Shown one piece after another: positions 33,529 to 42,431 of a stretch of DNA of 64,000 bases (position 1 is the stretch's first letter; each line of letters starts with the position of its first letter). Position numbers and translations under genes: made by a program. The stretch spans positions 3,718,693-3,782,692 of the forward strand of contig NZ_LR733406.1 of the NCBI RefSeq assembly GCF_902506505.1. The letters run 5' to 3'. This DNA is from Pseudomonas sp. 8AS. GTDB lineage: Bacteria; Pseudomonadota; Gammaproteobacteria; Pseudomonadales; Pseudomonadaceae. The notes under the pieces are model-generated. The model was not told the DNA's origin and ran no database searches. It saw only the letters and a program-made list of their open reading frames with translations.

Positions 33529-34062
33529 TCAGAAATCGGCATCCCACTCGACCTGCATTTCGCCGGCCGCCAGATCCACCTTGAGTACGCACTGCGCCGT
33601 ATAGGGCAGCAGGCGTTCGCGGTCATCCAGGCTGCCCGCACAGGGCTTGACCACCATCACATCGTTGGCGCCGGTCTCCAGCAGATGATCGATCTTGCCG
33701 AGCAGTTGCCCGAGCTGATCGATGACCTTGAGACCTTCGAGCTGGTACCAGTAGAACTCGTCTTCAGCCAGATCCGGCAGCAGAGCACGCGGCACACAAA
33801 TGTCGAAGCCCGCGAAGGTACGTGCCACTTCGCGGTCATCGAGGCCCTTGAGCTTTGCCACCAGGACCTTGCCTTGCAAGCGCCCGCTGACCAACTCAAC
33901 CTGTTTGACTTCGCCGTCGCGCCGGAGCGTCCACTGCGAATAGTCGAGCAGGTTGTCGATTGGATCGGTGAAGGAATAAATCTTCACCTCGCCACGTACG
34001 CCGTGCACCGAAGTGATCTTGCCGAGAACGATCAGGTCCTCGGCGGTCGGCGTCGTGGTCAT
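33529..34062 (-). CDS. rimM: Ribosome maturation factor RimM
   Basis: RimM binds S19 in the 30S head and helps 16S rRNA processing. The 177-residue protein has the N-terminal barrel (LIVLGKITSVHGVRGEVKIYSF) and a C-terminal PRC-barrel (EDEFYWYQLEGLKVID, then LLETGANDVMVVKP). It starts 5 bp after the rpsP stop, so translation is coupled. Confidence 0.97.
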   Translation of the reverse strand: MTTTPTAEDLIVLGKITSVHGVRGEVKIYSFTDPIDNLLDYSQWTLRRDGEVKQVELVSGRLQGKVLVAKLKGLDDREVARTFAGFDICVPRALLPDLAEDEFYWYQLEGLKVIDQLGQLLGKIDHLLETGANDVMVVKPCAGSLDDRERLLPYTAQCVLKVDLAAGEMQVEWDADF

Positions 34063-34067
34063 AGTAC

Positions 34068-34319
34068 TCAGGCAGCGGCCTTGGCAGCGTCCTTGAGCAG
34101 CTGAGCAACACGCTCAGACGGCTGGGCGCCTTGGCTCAGCCAGTAAGTGACGCGCTCCTGGTTAACAGACAGCTTCACTTCACCACCGGTGGCGATCGGG
34201 TTGAAGAAACCCACGCGCTCAACGAAACGACCATCGCGCGCATTGCGGCTGTTGGTCACGGTCAGGTGGTAGAAGGGGCGCTTCTTGGAGCCGCCACGGG
34301 CAAGACGGATGGTTACCAT
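34068..34319 (-). CDS. rpsP: 30S ribosomal protein S16
   Basis: The 83-residue S16 protein begins MVTIRLARGGSKKRPFYHL, with VTNSRNARDGRFVERVGFFNP following, fully diagnostic of the family. It is the first gene of the rpsP-rimM-trmD-rplS operon. A good sigma-70 promoter lies 77 bp upstream. Confidence 0.98.
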   Translation of the reverse strand: MVTIRLARGGSKKRPFYHLTVTNSRNARDGRFVERVGFFNPIATGGEVKLSVNQERVTYWLSQGAQPSERVAQLLKDAAKAAA

Positions 34320-34387
34320 GTGAACATCGTTCCTGTAGTCGGTGCTTGCAAAACTTAAAGGCACACTTTGAGGGCCTAGGCCCGAAA

Positions 34388-34415
34388 GGCCGCATATTCT
34401 AAGGATTATGCGGCC
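34388..34415. other. 9-bp perfect hairpin overlapping the rpsP promoter
   Basis: GGCCGCATA and TATGCGGCC flank a 10-nt loop that contains most of the rpsP -10 element. On the plus strand it is followed by a T-rich tract; on the minus strand it is not. It may be a regulatory palindrome or part of the ffh-rpsP boundary. Confidence 0.4.
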
Positions 34416-34423
34416 GTTTGCAA
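34396..34423 (-). promoter_or_regulatory. Sigma-70 promoter of rpsP
   Basis: On the minus strand, TTGCAA (34418-34423) and TAGAAT (34396-34401) are spaced 16 bp. The predicted start is near 34389, about 70 nt before the rpsP ATG. Confidence 0.6.
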
Positions 34424-34492
34424 ATCTCTTTTTGGTCCCGCCGGTCGGCACTGCCCTGCAGGCCAGCCAGGGCGGCGTGCGCAGCGGTGAAC

Positions 34493-35869
34493 TCAGAGCT
34501 TCGGCATACCACCGCCGGGCATCATCCCGCCAAGACCACGCATCATCTTGGCCATGCCACCCTTGGCAGTGAATTTCTTCATCATCTTCTGCATCTGCTT
34601 GTGCTGCTTGATCAGCCGCCCGACATCCTGCACCTGGGTGCCGGAGCCGAGGGCGATGCGGCGCTTGCGCGAGCCGCTGATGATGTCCGGATCACGGCGC
34701 TCGGCCGGGGTCATGGAGCAGATGATCGCATCCATCTGCTTGAACTGCTTCTCGGCCGCGCCCTGGGCGCCGCTCATCTGCGACAGGTTGACCCCGCCGA
34801 TGGACGGCAGCTTGTCCATCAGGCCGCCCAGACCACCCATGTTCTTCATCTGCTGCAGCTGATCGCGGAAGTCTTCGAGGTCGAAGCCCTTGCCCTTCTT
34901 CAGCTTCTTGGTGAGCTTCTCGGCCTTCTCGCGGTCGAGGGTCTGCTCGGCCTGTTCGATCAGGCTGAGCACGTCACCCATGCCGAGGATGCGCGAGGCG
35001 ATGCGATCCGGGTGGAACGGCTCGAGCGCGTCGCTCTTCTCGCCCATGCCGAGGAACTTGATCGGCTTGCCGGTGATGTGGCGCACGGACAGCGCGGCAC
35101 CGCCACGGGCATCGCCGTCGACCTTGGTCAGGATCACCCCGGTCAGCGGCAGCGCATCGCCGAAGGCCTTGGCCGTATTGGCGGCGTCCTGGCCGGTCAT
35201 GGCGTCGACCACGAACAGGGTCTCGGCCGGCTTGCTGGCCGCGTGCACGGCCTGGATCTCGGCCATCATCTCGGCGTCGATGGCCAGGCGGCCGGCGGTG
35301 TCGACGATGACCACGTCGATGAACTTGAGCTTGGCCTCGGCAATCGCCGCCTGGGCGATGGCCACCGGCTGCTGGCTGCTATCGGAGGGGAAGAAGGTCA
35401 CGCCGATGTCGCCAGCCAGGGTTTCCAGCTGCTTGATCGCCGCCGGCCGGTAGACGTCGGCAGAGACCAGCATCACCGTCTTCTTCTTGCGCTCCTTGAG
35501 GAAGCGCGCCAGCTTGCCGGCGGTGGTGGTCTTGCCGGCGCCCTGCAGGCCGGCCATCAGCACCACGGCGGGCGGGGTGACGGCGAGACTGAGATCCTCG
35601 TTGGCCGCCCCCATCAGCTCTTCCAGCTCGGCGCGGACGATCTTCACGAAGGCCTGGCCCGGCGTCAGGCTCTTCGACACCTCGGTGCCGACCGCACGCT
35701 CCTTGACCTTGTTGACGAAGTCCTTGACCACCGGCAACGCGACATCAGCCTCGAGCAGGGCCATGCGCACTTCGCGCAGGGTGTCCTTGATGTTGTCTTC
35801 GCTCAGCTTGGCCTTGCCAGTGACATGGCGCAGCGTCTGTGACAGGCGGTCGGTAAGGTTTTCGAACAT
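34493..35869 (-). CDS. ffh: Signal recognition particle protein Ffh
   Basis: Ffh is the SRP54 GTPase that with 4.5S RNA targets membrane proteins. The 458-residue protein has an N-domain, a G-domain (P-loop GLQGAGKTTTAGKLA near 105; VDTAGRL; TKVDGDARGG) and a Met-rich M-domain (from about 300) ending QKMMKKFTAKGGMAKMMRG. ATG 35869 is the conserved MFENLTDRLS start. It lies upstream of rpsP on the same strand and is divergent from the CcsA-like gene. Confidence 0.98.
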   Translation of the reverse strand: MFENLTDRLSQTLRHVTGKAKLSEDNIKDTLREVRMALLEADVALPVVKDFVNKVKERAVGTEVSKSLTPGQAFVKIVRAELEELMGAANEDLSLAVTPPAVVLMAGLQGAGKTTTAGKLARFLKERKKKTVMLVSADVYRPAAIKQLETLAGDIGVTFFPSDSSQQPVAIAQAAIAEAKLKFIDVVIVDTAGRLAIDAEMMAEIQAVHAASKPAETLFVVDAMTGQDAANTAKAFGDALPLTGVILTKVDGDARGGAALSVRHITGKPIKFLGMGEKSDALEPFHPDRIASRILGMGDVLSLIEQAEQTLDREKAEKLTKKLKKGKGFDLEDFRDQLQQMKNMGGLGGLMDKLPSIGGVNLSQMSGAQGAAEKQFKQMDAIICSMTPAERRDPDIISGSRKRRIALGSGTQVQDVGRLIKQHKQMQKMMKKFTAKGGMAKMMRGLGGMMPGGGMPKL

Positions 35870-36009
35870 GCGCGTTCCTTTCAGCGGGTCTTGCGGCAGG
35901 TCGCGGAGTATAACCAAGTGTCCGAGCCGCCGACACCGCCAGCGGTCTTTCGGGGAACGCTTCTTGTATGCCACACTCACGACCTTTAGGGCCCGCCTTA
36001 CAAGGACTT

Positions 36010-36810
36010 ATGTACCCTCTGCTGCCCAGTCTCGCCGCCGCCGCACTGTATGCCGGCGCCACCGCCTACCAGGGCCTGCGCCTGGCCAAACGCGAAACGC
36101 CGAACCGGCGCCTGCTCGCCCTGCTCGTCGCCCTCGCCCTGCTGCTCCATGGCGCCAGCCTGTTCGCCCAGCTGCACGCCACGCCAGGGCTGACCCTCGA
36201 CTTCTTCAATGCGGCCAGCCTGATCGCCTACGCGGTGATCCTGCTGACCCTGCTGGCCTGCCTGCGCATTCCGGTGGACAACCTGCTGCTGGTACTGCTG
36301 CCGCTGGGCTGCCTGACCGTGCTGCTGGCGCAATTCCTGCCGGCCGGCACGCTCAACCCGATCAACGCGGCGCCAGGCATCCTGGCCCATATCCTGCTGT
36401 CGATCCTGGCCTACGGCCTGCTGACCATGGCGGTGTTCCAGGCCCTGCTCCTGCTGCTGCAGGATCACCAGCTCAAGCACAAGCACCCATCCGGGCTGAT
36501 CAAGAACTTTCCCCCGCTGCAGACCATGGAAAGCCTGCTGTTCGGCTTCCTCTGGGCCGGCTGGGGCCTGCTCTCGCTGTCGCTGCTGTCCGGCTGGCTG
36601 TTCGTCGACAACCTGTTCGCCCAGCACCTGGCACACAAGACCCTGCTCTCCTGCTTCGCCTGGGTGGTCTTCGCCGTGCTGCTGTGGGGCCGCTACCAGC
36701 TCGGCTGGCGCGGGCACAAGGCGATCCGCTGGACCCTGGCCGGCTTCTGCCTGCTGATGCTGGCCTACTTCGGCAGCAAACTGGTCCGCGAATTCATCCT
36801 GCATATCTGA
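36010..36810 (+). CDS. CcsA/YpjD-like inner membrane protein
   Basis: A 266-residue protein with about eight predicted spans, belonging to the cytochrome c assembly (CcsA/ResC-like) superfamily as the YpjD group always found next to ffh. HGASLFAQLH and AHILLSILAYGLLTMAVFQA resemble heme-handling segments, but the tryptophan-rich WWD motif of true heme lyase subunits is absent. Function is not established. AAGGA precedes ATG 36010. The CorC-like gene follows within 10 bp. Confidence 0.9.
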   Translation: MYPLLPSLAAAALYAGATAYQGLRLAKRETPNRRLLALLVALALLLHGASLFAQLHATPGLTLDFFNAASLIAYAVILLTLLACLRIPVDNLLLVLLPLGCLTVLLAQFLPAGTLNPINAAPGILAHILLSILAYGLLTMAVFQALLLLLQDHQLKHKHPSGLIKNFPPLQTMESLLFGFLWAGWGLLSLSLLSGWLFVDNLFAQHLAHKTLLSCFAWVVFAVLLWGRYQLGWRGHKAIRWTLAGFCLLMLAYFGSKLVREFILHI

Positions 36811-36820
36811 GGCATTGGCT

Positions 36821-38095
36821 GTGGCCGAGCTGCACCCCGGTTTCCTTCTTGGCCTGCTGGCCTTTCTGATCATGTGTTCGGCGTTTTTCTCCAGCTCGGA
36901 GACGGGCATCATCAGCCTCAACCGCTACCGCCTGCGCCACAAGGCCCGTGAAGGACACCGCGGCGCCAAACGGGCCAGCGAGCTGCTGAGCCGCCCGGAC
37001 CGGCTGCTCGGCACCATTCTGATCGGCAACAACTTCGTCAACATTCTCGCCTCGGCCATCGCTACCGTGCTGGCCATGCAGCTCTGGGGCGAAGCCGGCA
37101 TCGCCATCGCCACGGTTGCCCTGACCATAGTCCTGCTGATTTTCGGCGAAATCACCCCCAAGACCCTGGCGGCCCTGCGCCCAGAGGCCATTGCCTACCC
37201 GGCAAGCCTGCCTCTGATGCTGCTGCTCAAGCTGTTCTACCCGCTGGTGGTCGCCCTCAATGCCATCAGCAACGTGCTGCTGCGCCTGTTCGGCATCGAC
37301 CCCAGCGCCCGCAGCAGCGACAGCCTGACCACCGAAGAGCTGCGCAGCGTGGTGCGCGAGTCCGGCCATGCGCTGCCCGAGAGCCGGCAGAACATGCTAC
37401 TCGGCGTACTCGACCTGGAAACGGTCTCGGTCAACGACGTCATGATCCCGCGCAACGAGATCATCGGCATCGACCTCGAGCACGACCTCAGCGAAGTCAT
37501 CGAGCTGCTGCAGCACACCCGCCACACGCGCCTGCCGGTGTACCGCCAGGACATCAACCAGGTCGAAGGCATGGTCCATATGCGCCACCTGGCGCGCCTG
37601 CTGACGCACAATCAGCTGACTTTCGAAACCCTGCAGCAGGCCTGCCAGCCCGCCTACTTCGTGCCGGAAAACACCCCGCTGTCGACCCAGCTGCTGAACT
37701 TCCAGAAGGAAAAACGCCGCATGGGCCTGGTGGTCGACGAATATGGCGACGTGCTTGGCCTGATCACCCTGGAAGACGTGCTGGAGGAAATCGTCGGCGA
37801 CCTCAGTGGCCGCGACCAGCAACAGCATGCCGACATCAGCCCCCAGGCCGACGGCAGCCAGATCATCGACGGCAGCGCCAATATCCGCGAACTGAACAAA
37901 CTGCTGGGCTGGCATCTGCCCAGCGAAGGACCGAAGACCCTCAACGGCCTGATCACCGAAGCCCTGGAAAGCATCCCGGATTGCCCGGTGTGCCTGCGCA
38001 TCGGCCCTTATCGCCTGGAAATCCTCGAATCCAGCGAGAACCGGGTCAAACGCGTGCGCCTGTGGCAGAGCCAGCCAGGCCGGACGCAACACTGA
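36821..38095 (+). CDS. CorC/HlyC family CNNM-type transporter (DUF21, CBS domains)
   Basis: A 424-residue protein: DUF21 membrane domain with four spans (residues 1-180; motif SSSETGIISLNRYRL and the conserved EITPKTLAAL), two CBS domains (about 190-325; DVMIPRNEIIGID, LGLITLEDVLEEIVGDL) and a C-terminal CorC_HlyC domain. Relatives export Mg2+ or Co2+. I prefer GTG 36821, eight bases after GAGG, over TTG 36815, which is only two bases away. Its last 50 bp overlap the convergent SGNH hydrolase gene. Confidence 0.92.
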   Translation: MAELHPGFLLGLLAFLIMCSAFFSSSETGIISLNRYRLRHKAREGHRGAKRASELLSRPDRLLGTILIGNNFVNILASAIATVLAMQLWGEAGIAIATVALTIVLLIFGEITPKTLAALRPEAIAYPASLPLMLLLKLFYPLVVALNAISNVLLRLFGIDPSARSSDSLTTEELRSVVRESGHALPESRQNMLLGVLDLETVSVNDVMIPRNEIIGIDLEHDLSEVIELLQHTRHTRLPVYRQDINQVEGMVHMRHLARLLTHNQLTFETLQQACQPAYFVPENTPLSTQLLNFQKEKRRMGLVVDEYGDVLGLITLEDVLEEIVGDLSGRDQQQHADISPQADGSQIIDGSANIRELNKLLGWHLPSEGPKTLNGLITEALESIPDCPVCLRIGPYRLEILESSENRVKRVRLWQSQPGRTQH

Positions 38096-38804
38096 GCCCG
38101 CGCGCCAGGCCTTCGCCCCAGACCCGATAACCCAGCGCCGATGGGTGATAGCCATCGCGTGCCAAGTAATCGGCGGCGAACTCCAGCGCCAGGCGCTGAT
38201 AGTCCACCCCCTCCTCCAGACAGACCCGGCGCAGATGGTGATCCATCAAGGACGCGCGCCAGCCCAGCAGCTTGCGCAGCAACCAGGGCAAGGCACTGAA
38301 ATGCTCGATCGGCGGCACGCCGGTAAACACCACGCGACAACCACCCGCCGCCAGGCTGCGACTCAGCTGGCGCAGGGAATCGTCCCAGGCCTGCAGCGAA
38401 CTCAGGTGGGTGGTGTCATTCACCCCGAACACCAGCACGGCCAGATCCGCCGGCTCGGCCAAGGCCTGGGGCAGCAGACGCTGACAGGCCTGCGCGGCGG
38501 TGATGCCATTCTCGCCACAGGCGCGCCAGGCCACCGGACGCTGCAGGCGCACGCTCAGCGCCTGGGCCAGTTGCCCGGCCAGGGCCGCCTCCTGCAACTC
38601 GACCCCGACGCCGGCCACGGTGGACTCGCCAAGCAGCAGCAAGCGCAGCGGCGGTGAACCATCGGCGCCAACCAGACCGCTCTGCGCGCCGGCAGCGGGC
38701 GGCAGGCGCAGTGCCGTGCGCCGCGTCCACAGCGCCTGCGGCAGCACCACTGGCAACAGGGCCAGGGTCAGCCCCCACCAGCCCAGCGCACGCAGGCGTA
38801 TCAC
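38046..38804 (-). CDS. SGNH/GDSL hydrolase family protein
   Basis: A 252-residue esterase-like protein with an N-terminal hydrophobic segment (ALGWWGLTLALLPVVLPQALW) that may anchor or export it. Catalytic blocks are LLLLGESTVAGVG (block I, GES in place of GDS), FGVNDTTH (block III, Asn-Asp) and DGYHPSALGY (block V, Asp-His dyad). It would hydrolyse esters or remove acyl groups; the substrate is unknown. Its 3' end overlaps the convergent CorC-like gene by 50 bp and its start overlaps the purT stop by 4 bp. Confidence 0.88.
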   Translation of the reverse strand: MIRLRALGWWGLTLALLPVVLPQALWTRRTALRLPPAAGAQSGLVGADGSPPLRLLLLGESTVAGVGVELQEAALAGQLAQALSVRLQRPVAWRACGENGITAAQACQRLLPQALAEPADLAVLVFGVNDTTHLSSLQAWDDSLRQLSRSLAAGGCRVVFTGVPPIEHFSALPWLLRKLLGWRASLMDHHLRRVCLEEGVDYQRLALEFAADYLARDGYHPSALGYRVWGEGLARGLSVASGLAGSATGARV

Positions 38805-39982
38805 AGCTCGACGCGCACCGCCTGGGCTGCGCGAGTCGCCTTGGCCCGCGCCGCGTCGAGGCTTTCGTCACGGGCCAACGCCACGCCCATGCGTCGCTGA
38901 CCACTGACTTCCGGCTTGCCGAACAGGCGCAGGGCGGTATCCGCCTCGGCCAGGGCGGCGCCGAGATTGGCGAAGCTGACCTGCTGCGACTCGCCCTCGA
39001 CCAGGATCACCGCCGAAGCCGACGGCCCCAGCTGGCGAATGGCCGGAATCGGCAGGCCGAGAATGGCCCGCGCATGCAGGGCGAACTCGGACAGATCCTG
39101 GGAAATCAGGGTGACCAGCCCGGTATCGTGCGGGCGCGGGGAAATCTCGCAGAACCACACCTGATCGCCTTTGACGAACAGCTCCACGCCGAACAGCCCG
39201 CGCCCGCCCAGCGACTCGGTGACAGCCAAGGCAATGCGCTCAGCCTCGGCCCGCGCCTTGGCGCTCATCGGCTGCGGCTGCCAGGACTCCTGGTAATCAC
39301 CCTTGACCTGGCGATGGCCCACCGGCGCGCAGAAGGTGGTGCCGCCAGCATGGCGCACGGTGAGCAAGGCGATCTCGTAGTCGAAGTCGATAAAGCCCTC
39401 GACTATCACTCGACCCTTGCCGGCGCGCCCGCCAGCCTGAGCGTAATCCCAGGCGGCCGGCAGGTCGGCGGCGCTTTTCAGCACCGACTGGCCCTTGCCG
39501 GAGGAACTCATGATCGGCTTGATCAAGCAGGGAAAGCCCAGTTTCTCGATCGCGGCCCGGCACTCTTCCAGCGAGTCGGCAAAGAAATACGGTGAAGTCG
39601 GCAGGCCCAGTTCCTCGGCAGCCAGGCGGCGGATGCCTTCGCGGTTCATGGTCAGCTTGGCCGCGCGCGCACTGGGGATCACGGTGAAGCCTTCGGCCTC
39701 CAGCTCGACCAGGGTGTCGGTGGCGATCGCCTCGATCTCCGGCACTATGTAGTGCGGCTGCTCCAGCTCGATCACCGCGCGCAGGGCGGCACCGTCGAGC
39801 ATGCTGATGACGTGGCTGCGGTGCGCCACCTGCATGGCCGGGGCGTTGGCATAGCGGTCGACGGCGATCACTTCGCAGCCCAGGCGCTGCAGCTCGATAA
39901 CGACTTCCTTGCCCAGCTCGCCGGAGCCACAGAGCAGAACACGGGTGGCCGTCGGCGACAGCGGAGTACCGATACGGGGCAT
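38801..39982 (-). CDS. purT: Formate-dependent phosphoribosylglycinamide formyltransferase
   Basis: PurT is the formate- and ATP-dependent alternative to PurN in purine synthesis. The 393-residue ATP-grasp protein has an N-terminal Rossmann-like part (RVLLCGSGELGKEVVIELQR), an ATP-grasp domain (LIKPIMSSSGKGQSVL, VEGFIDFDYEIALLTVR, LFGVELFVKGDQVWFCEISPRPHDTG) and a small C-terminal domain. The downstream SGNH hydrolase gene overlaps its stop by 4 bp. Confidence 0.97.
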   Translation of the reverse strand: MPRIGTPLSPTATRVLLCGSGELGKEVVIELQRLGCEVIAVDRYANAPAMQVAHRSHVISMLDGAALRAVIELEQPHYIVPEIEAIATDTLVELEAEGFTVIPSARAAKLTMNREGIRRLAAEELGLPTSPYFFADSLEECRAAIEKLGFPCLIKPIMSSSGKGQSVLKSAADLPAAWDYAQAGGRAGKGRVIVEGFIDFDYEIALLTVRHAGGTTFCAPVGHRQVKGDYQESWQPQPMSAKARAEAERIALAVTESLGGRGLFGVELFVKGDQVWFCEISPRPHDTGLVTLISQDLSEFALHARAILGLPIPAIRQLGPSASAVILVEGESQQVSFANLGAALAEADTALRLFGKPEVSGQRRMGVALARDESLDAARAKATRAAQAVRVEL

Positions 39983-40018
39983 GCAAGAGTCCTCGTCAGA
40001 AAGGGGAACGGGTAGTTA

Positions 40019-40225
40019 TCAGTGGGCGGACGGCTGCTGGAGGAACAGGCCGGCGGCGCGGGTACGCTCGACGCAGCGTTCGAGCACCAGGCGGCGCTCG
40101 GCATTGTCCATGCGTCCCCAGCGGGTGATCTCGTTGGCCGTGCGCTGGCAGCCGGTACAGATGTCCTGCTCGTCCAGCGCGCAGATGCTCACGCAGGGCG
40201 ACTTGACCGGACGCTCGAGCTCCAT
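40019..40225 (-). CDS. DUF1289 domain protein
   Basis: A 68-residue protein with the DUF1289 pattern SPCVSICALDEQDICTGCQRT; four cysteines (11, 15, 23, 26) probably bind a metal or cluster. Function unknown. The start codon region reads GTGATG and overlaps the stop of the gamma-carbonic anhydrase gene; I favour the ATG at 40225, with GAGGA nine bases upstream, though GTG 40228 is possible. It follows that gene on the same strand as part of a small operon. Confidence 0.88.
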   Translation of the reverse strand: MELERPVKSPCVSICALDEQDICTGCQRTANEITRWGRMDNAERRLVLERCVERTRAAGLFLQQPSAH

Positions 40226-40749
40226 CACTCCTGGTCCTCGACCAGGTCGCGGGCATAGCGCTGGGCGTTGTGCACGTAATGGGCGGCGCTGCCTTCGAGC
40301 ATCTTCTTCTGCTGTTCGGTCAGTTCGCGCACCACCTTGCCCGGGCTGCCCATGACCAGGCTGCCATCGGGAATTTCCTTGCCCTCGGGAATCAGGCTGT
40401 TGGCGCCGATGATGCAGTGCTTACCGATCCTGGCGCCGTTGAGGATCACCGAATTGATGCCGATCAGGCTGTAATCGCCGACCGTGCAGCCGTGCATCAT
40501 CACGTTGTGGCCGACGGTGACGCCCTTGCCCAGGGTCAGCGGAAACCCCATGTCGGTGTGCATCACGGTGCCGTCCTGCACGTTGCTGTTCTCGCCGATA
40601 TGGATCAGCTCGTTGTCGCCGCGCAGCACCGCGCCGAACCAGACACTGGCGCCCTGCTCCAGGCGCACCTTGCCGATCACCGCCGCGGTGGGGGCGATCC
40701 AGCTCTCGGGGTGCGCGTCGACGCGGGCATCGCCCAGGCGGTACTTCAT
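40225..40749 (-). CDS. Gamma-carbonic anhydrase family protein
   Basis: A 174-residue left-handed beta-helix protein built from hexapeptide repeats (IGENSNVQDGTVMH and VGHNVMMHGCTVGDYSLIGIN, for example). The three zinc histidines are His64, His81 and His86, and the conserved Arg43, Asp45 and Gln58 are present, so the metal site is intact. YrdA/PaaY-like relatives are often called carbonic anhydrases, but some are CoA-thioesterase or of unproven activity. Start ATG 40749. It is downstream of a Nudix gene by 10 bp. Confidence 0.92.
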   Translation of the reverse strand: MKYRLGDARVDAHPESWIAPTAAVIGKVRLEQGASVWFGAVLRGDNELIHIGENSNVQDGTVMHTDMGFPLTLGKGVTVGHNVMMHGCTVGDYSLIGINSVILNGARIGKHCIIGANSLIPEGKEIPDGSLVMGSPGKVVRELTEQQKKMLEGSAAHYVHNAQRYARDLVEDQE

Positions 40750-40759
40750 GGTTGGCTCC

Positions 40760-41368
40760 TTACAAACGGATGATCTTGACCGAGGGCTTCGGCGGCTGCT
40801 CCAGGTCGATGCCGGCATCGAACACCAGGTTGACCAGCTCGACGATCATCACTGCCGTCAGGCCCCAGATCTTGTAGTTGTCGTAGTGGTAGCAGGGCAC
40901 GTACCAGCTGCGCCCCTCGTAATCGATGCGATGGGTGACCTCGCGCGGGTCGTCGCAGAAAAAGCGCAGCGGCACGGCGAACACCGCGGCGATCTCGTCG
41001 TCATTGGCGCGGTACTCGACGAAGTCCGGCACCACCCCGACATAGGGCGTGACCTTGATGCCGAAGCGCGACACCAGCGGGCTGAGCGGGCCGATCATTT
41101 CCACCAGGCCCGGCGGCAGGCCGACTTCTTCCTCGGCCTCGCGCAGGGCGGTGTGGATCAGGTCGCGGTCTTCCGGGTCGCGCCGACCGCCGGGGAAAGC
41201 CACTTCACCACCGTGGGTGGACAGGCCGCTGGCACGCAGGGTCAGCACCAGTTCCGGCTCGTCACTGCGGGTGAGCGGCAACAAAACAGCCGCTTCGGGC
41301 AGGCGCTTGTCGGTCTCCAGAATACGTGGCGTATGACTACGCACGCGGTGGAGCAGCTCGTCGAGCAT
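40760..41368 (-). CDS. Nudix hydrolase, CoA pyrophosphatase type
   Basis: A 202-residue Nudix protein. The Nudix box is intact (GGRRDPEDRDLIHTALREAEEEVGL, quoted as the G-x5-E-x7-R-E-x2-E-E-x-G pattern ending at GL), and it is preceded by LSTHGGEVAFPGG, the segment that marks CoA diphosphatases (NudL/YeaB). It would cleave CoA or its derivatives to phosphopantetheine and 3',5'-ADP. It heads the short minus-strand operon with the gamma-carbonic anhydrase and DUF1289 genes and is divergent from a second Nudix gene. Confidence 0.9.
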   Translation of the reverse strand: MLDELLHRVRSHTPRILETDKRLPEAAVLLPLTRSDEPELVLTLRASGLSTHGGEVAFPGGRRDPEDRDLIHTALREAEEEVGLPPGLVEMIGPLSPLVSRFGIKVTPYVGVVPDFVEYRANDDEIAAVFAVPLRFFCDDPREVTHRIDYEGRSWYVPCYHYDNYKIWGLTAVMIVELVNLVFDAGIDLEQPPKPSVKIIRL

Positions 41369-41500
41369 GAGTCATTCTCGGTCTTTTTTCTAACCGGCAT
41401 GATGGCATGAAAGCCCGCGGGCGCCCAAGCCCCGCCCCCGCGGATGCTTGCCGCTGATGCCACTCTGGCGCCAAGATGGGTGAATCAGTGAGGAGGCGGC

Positions 41501-42046
41501 ATGAAATTCTGCAGTCAATGTGGCAGCCCGGTGGAACAGCGCATTCCGCTCGGCGATAACCGCCTGCGCTACGTCTGCCCGCAGTGCCTGACCATTCATT
41601 ACCAGAACCCGCGCATCGTCGCCGGCTGCCTGCCGGTATGGGGCGAGCAAGTGCTGCTGTGCCGCCGCGCCATCGAGCCGCGCCGCGGCTTCTGGACCCT
41701 GCCGGCCGGTTTCATGGAGAACGGCGAGACCCTGGAGCAGGCCGCCGCCCGCGAGACCCATGAAGAAGCCTGCGCGCGAGTACGCGAGCTGAACCTGTAC
41801 ACCCTGTTCGACCTGCCGCACATCAGCCAGCTGTACGTATTCTTCCGCGCCGAACTGGTCGATCTGGATTTCGCCGCCGGCGAGGAAAGCCTCGAGGTGC
41901 AGCTGTTCCACGAGCACGAGATCCCCTGGGACGAACTGGCCTTTCCGACCGTCGGTCGCACGCTGAAATGCTATTTCGCCGACCGCCGCGTGCAGATCTA
42001 CCCGATCCGCAACGAAGGCATCGCCGCGCTGCGCCCGCGCGACTGA
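41501..42046 (+). CDS. Nudix hydrolase with N-terminal zinc ribbon
   Basis: A 181-residue protein with a zinc ribbon (CSQCGSP at 4-10 and CPQC near 27) followed by a Nudix domain. The Nudix box GFMENGETLEQAAARE continues THEEAC; the final conserved Gly is replaced by Cys, common in this subgroup. Relatives act on NADH or ADP-ribose-like compounds, but the substrate is not evident. AGGAGG precedes the start. It is divergent from the CoA pyrophosphatase gene. Confidence 0.9.
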   Translation: MKFCSQCGSPVEQRIPLGDNRLRYVCPQCLTIHYQNPRIVAGCLPVWGEQVLLCRRAIEPRRGFWTLPAGFMENGETLEQAAARETHEEACARVRELNLYTLFDLPHISQLYVFFRAELVDLDFAAGEESLEVQLFHEHEIPWDELAFPTVGRTLKCYFADRRVQIYPIRNEGIAALRPRD

Positions 42047-42200
42047 AGCCCTGCCTCTGGCGGGGTGCGCCGCCCGGAGTTTCTGGGCGACGATGCCCGA
42101 GTGGCCGGGAAAGAACGTGGGGCAGCCGCCGAATGCTCGGCGGGCAGCTATAGTCCTTTCTGCTTACCCACCCGCGGTACATCGCCTCACAGGAGGAGCC

Positions 42201-42431
42201 ATGGATACCAGCAATCACAGCCTGAGCGCCCTGTTCGAGCAACTCGGCCTGCCCGCCGGCAAGGCCGATATCGAAGCCTTTATCCGCGACCATCAGCTGC
42301 TCGAAGGCCAGGGGCTGGCCCAGGCGCCGTTCTGGAGCGAATCCCAGGCGGCATTCATCGGCGAAGCCCTGGACGACGACTCGGACTGGGCAGAAAGGGT
42401 CGACGAACTGGCGCTACTGCTATCCAAATAA
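42201..42431 (+). CDS. DUF2789 domain protein
   Basis: A 76-residue acidic protein (MDTSNHSLSALFEQLGLPAG, then IEAFIRDHQLLEGQ and AQAPFWSESQAAFIGEAL) matching DUF2789, a small family frequent in Pseudomonas with no known role. AGGAGGAG lies just upstream of ATG 42201, an excellent ribosome site. It stands alone after the Nudix gene. Confidence 0.88.
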   Translation: MDTSNHSLSALFEQLGLPAGKADIEAFIRDHQLLEGQGLAQAPFWSESQAAFIGEALDDDSDWAERVDELALLLSK

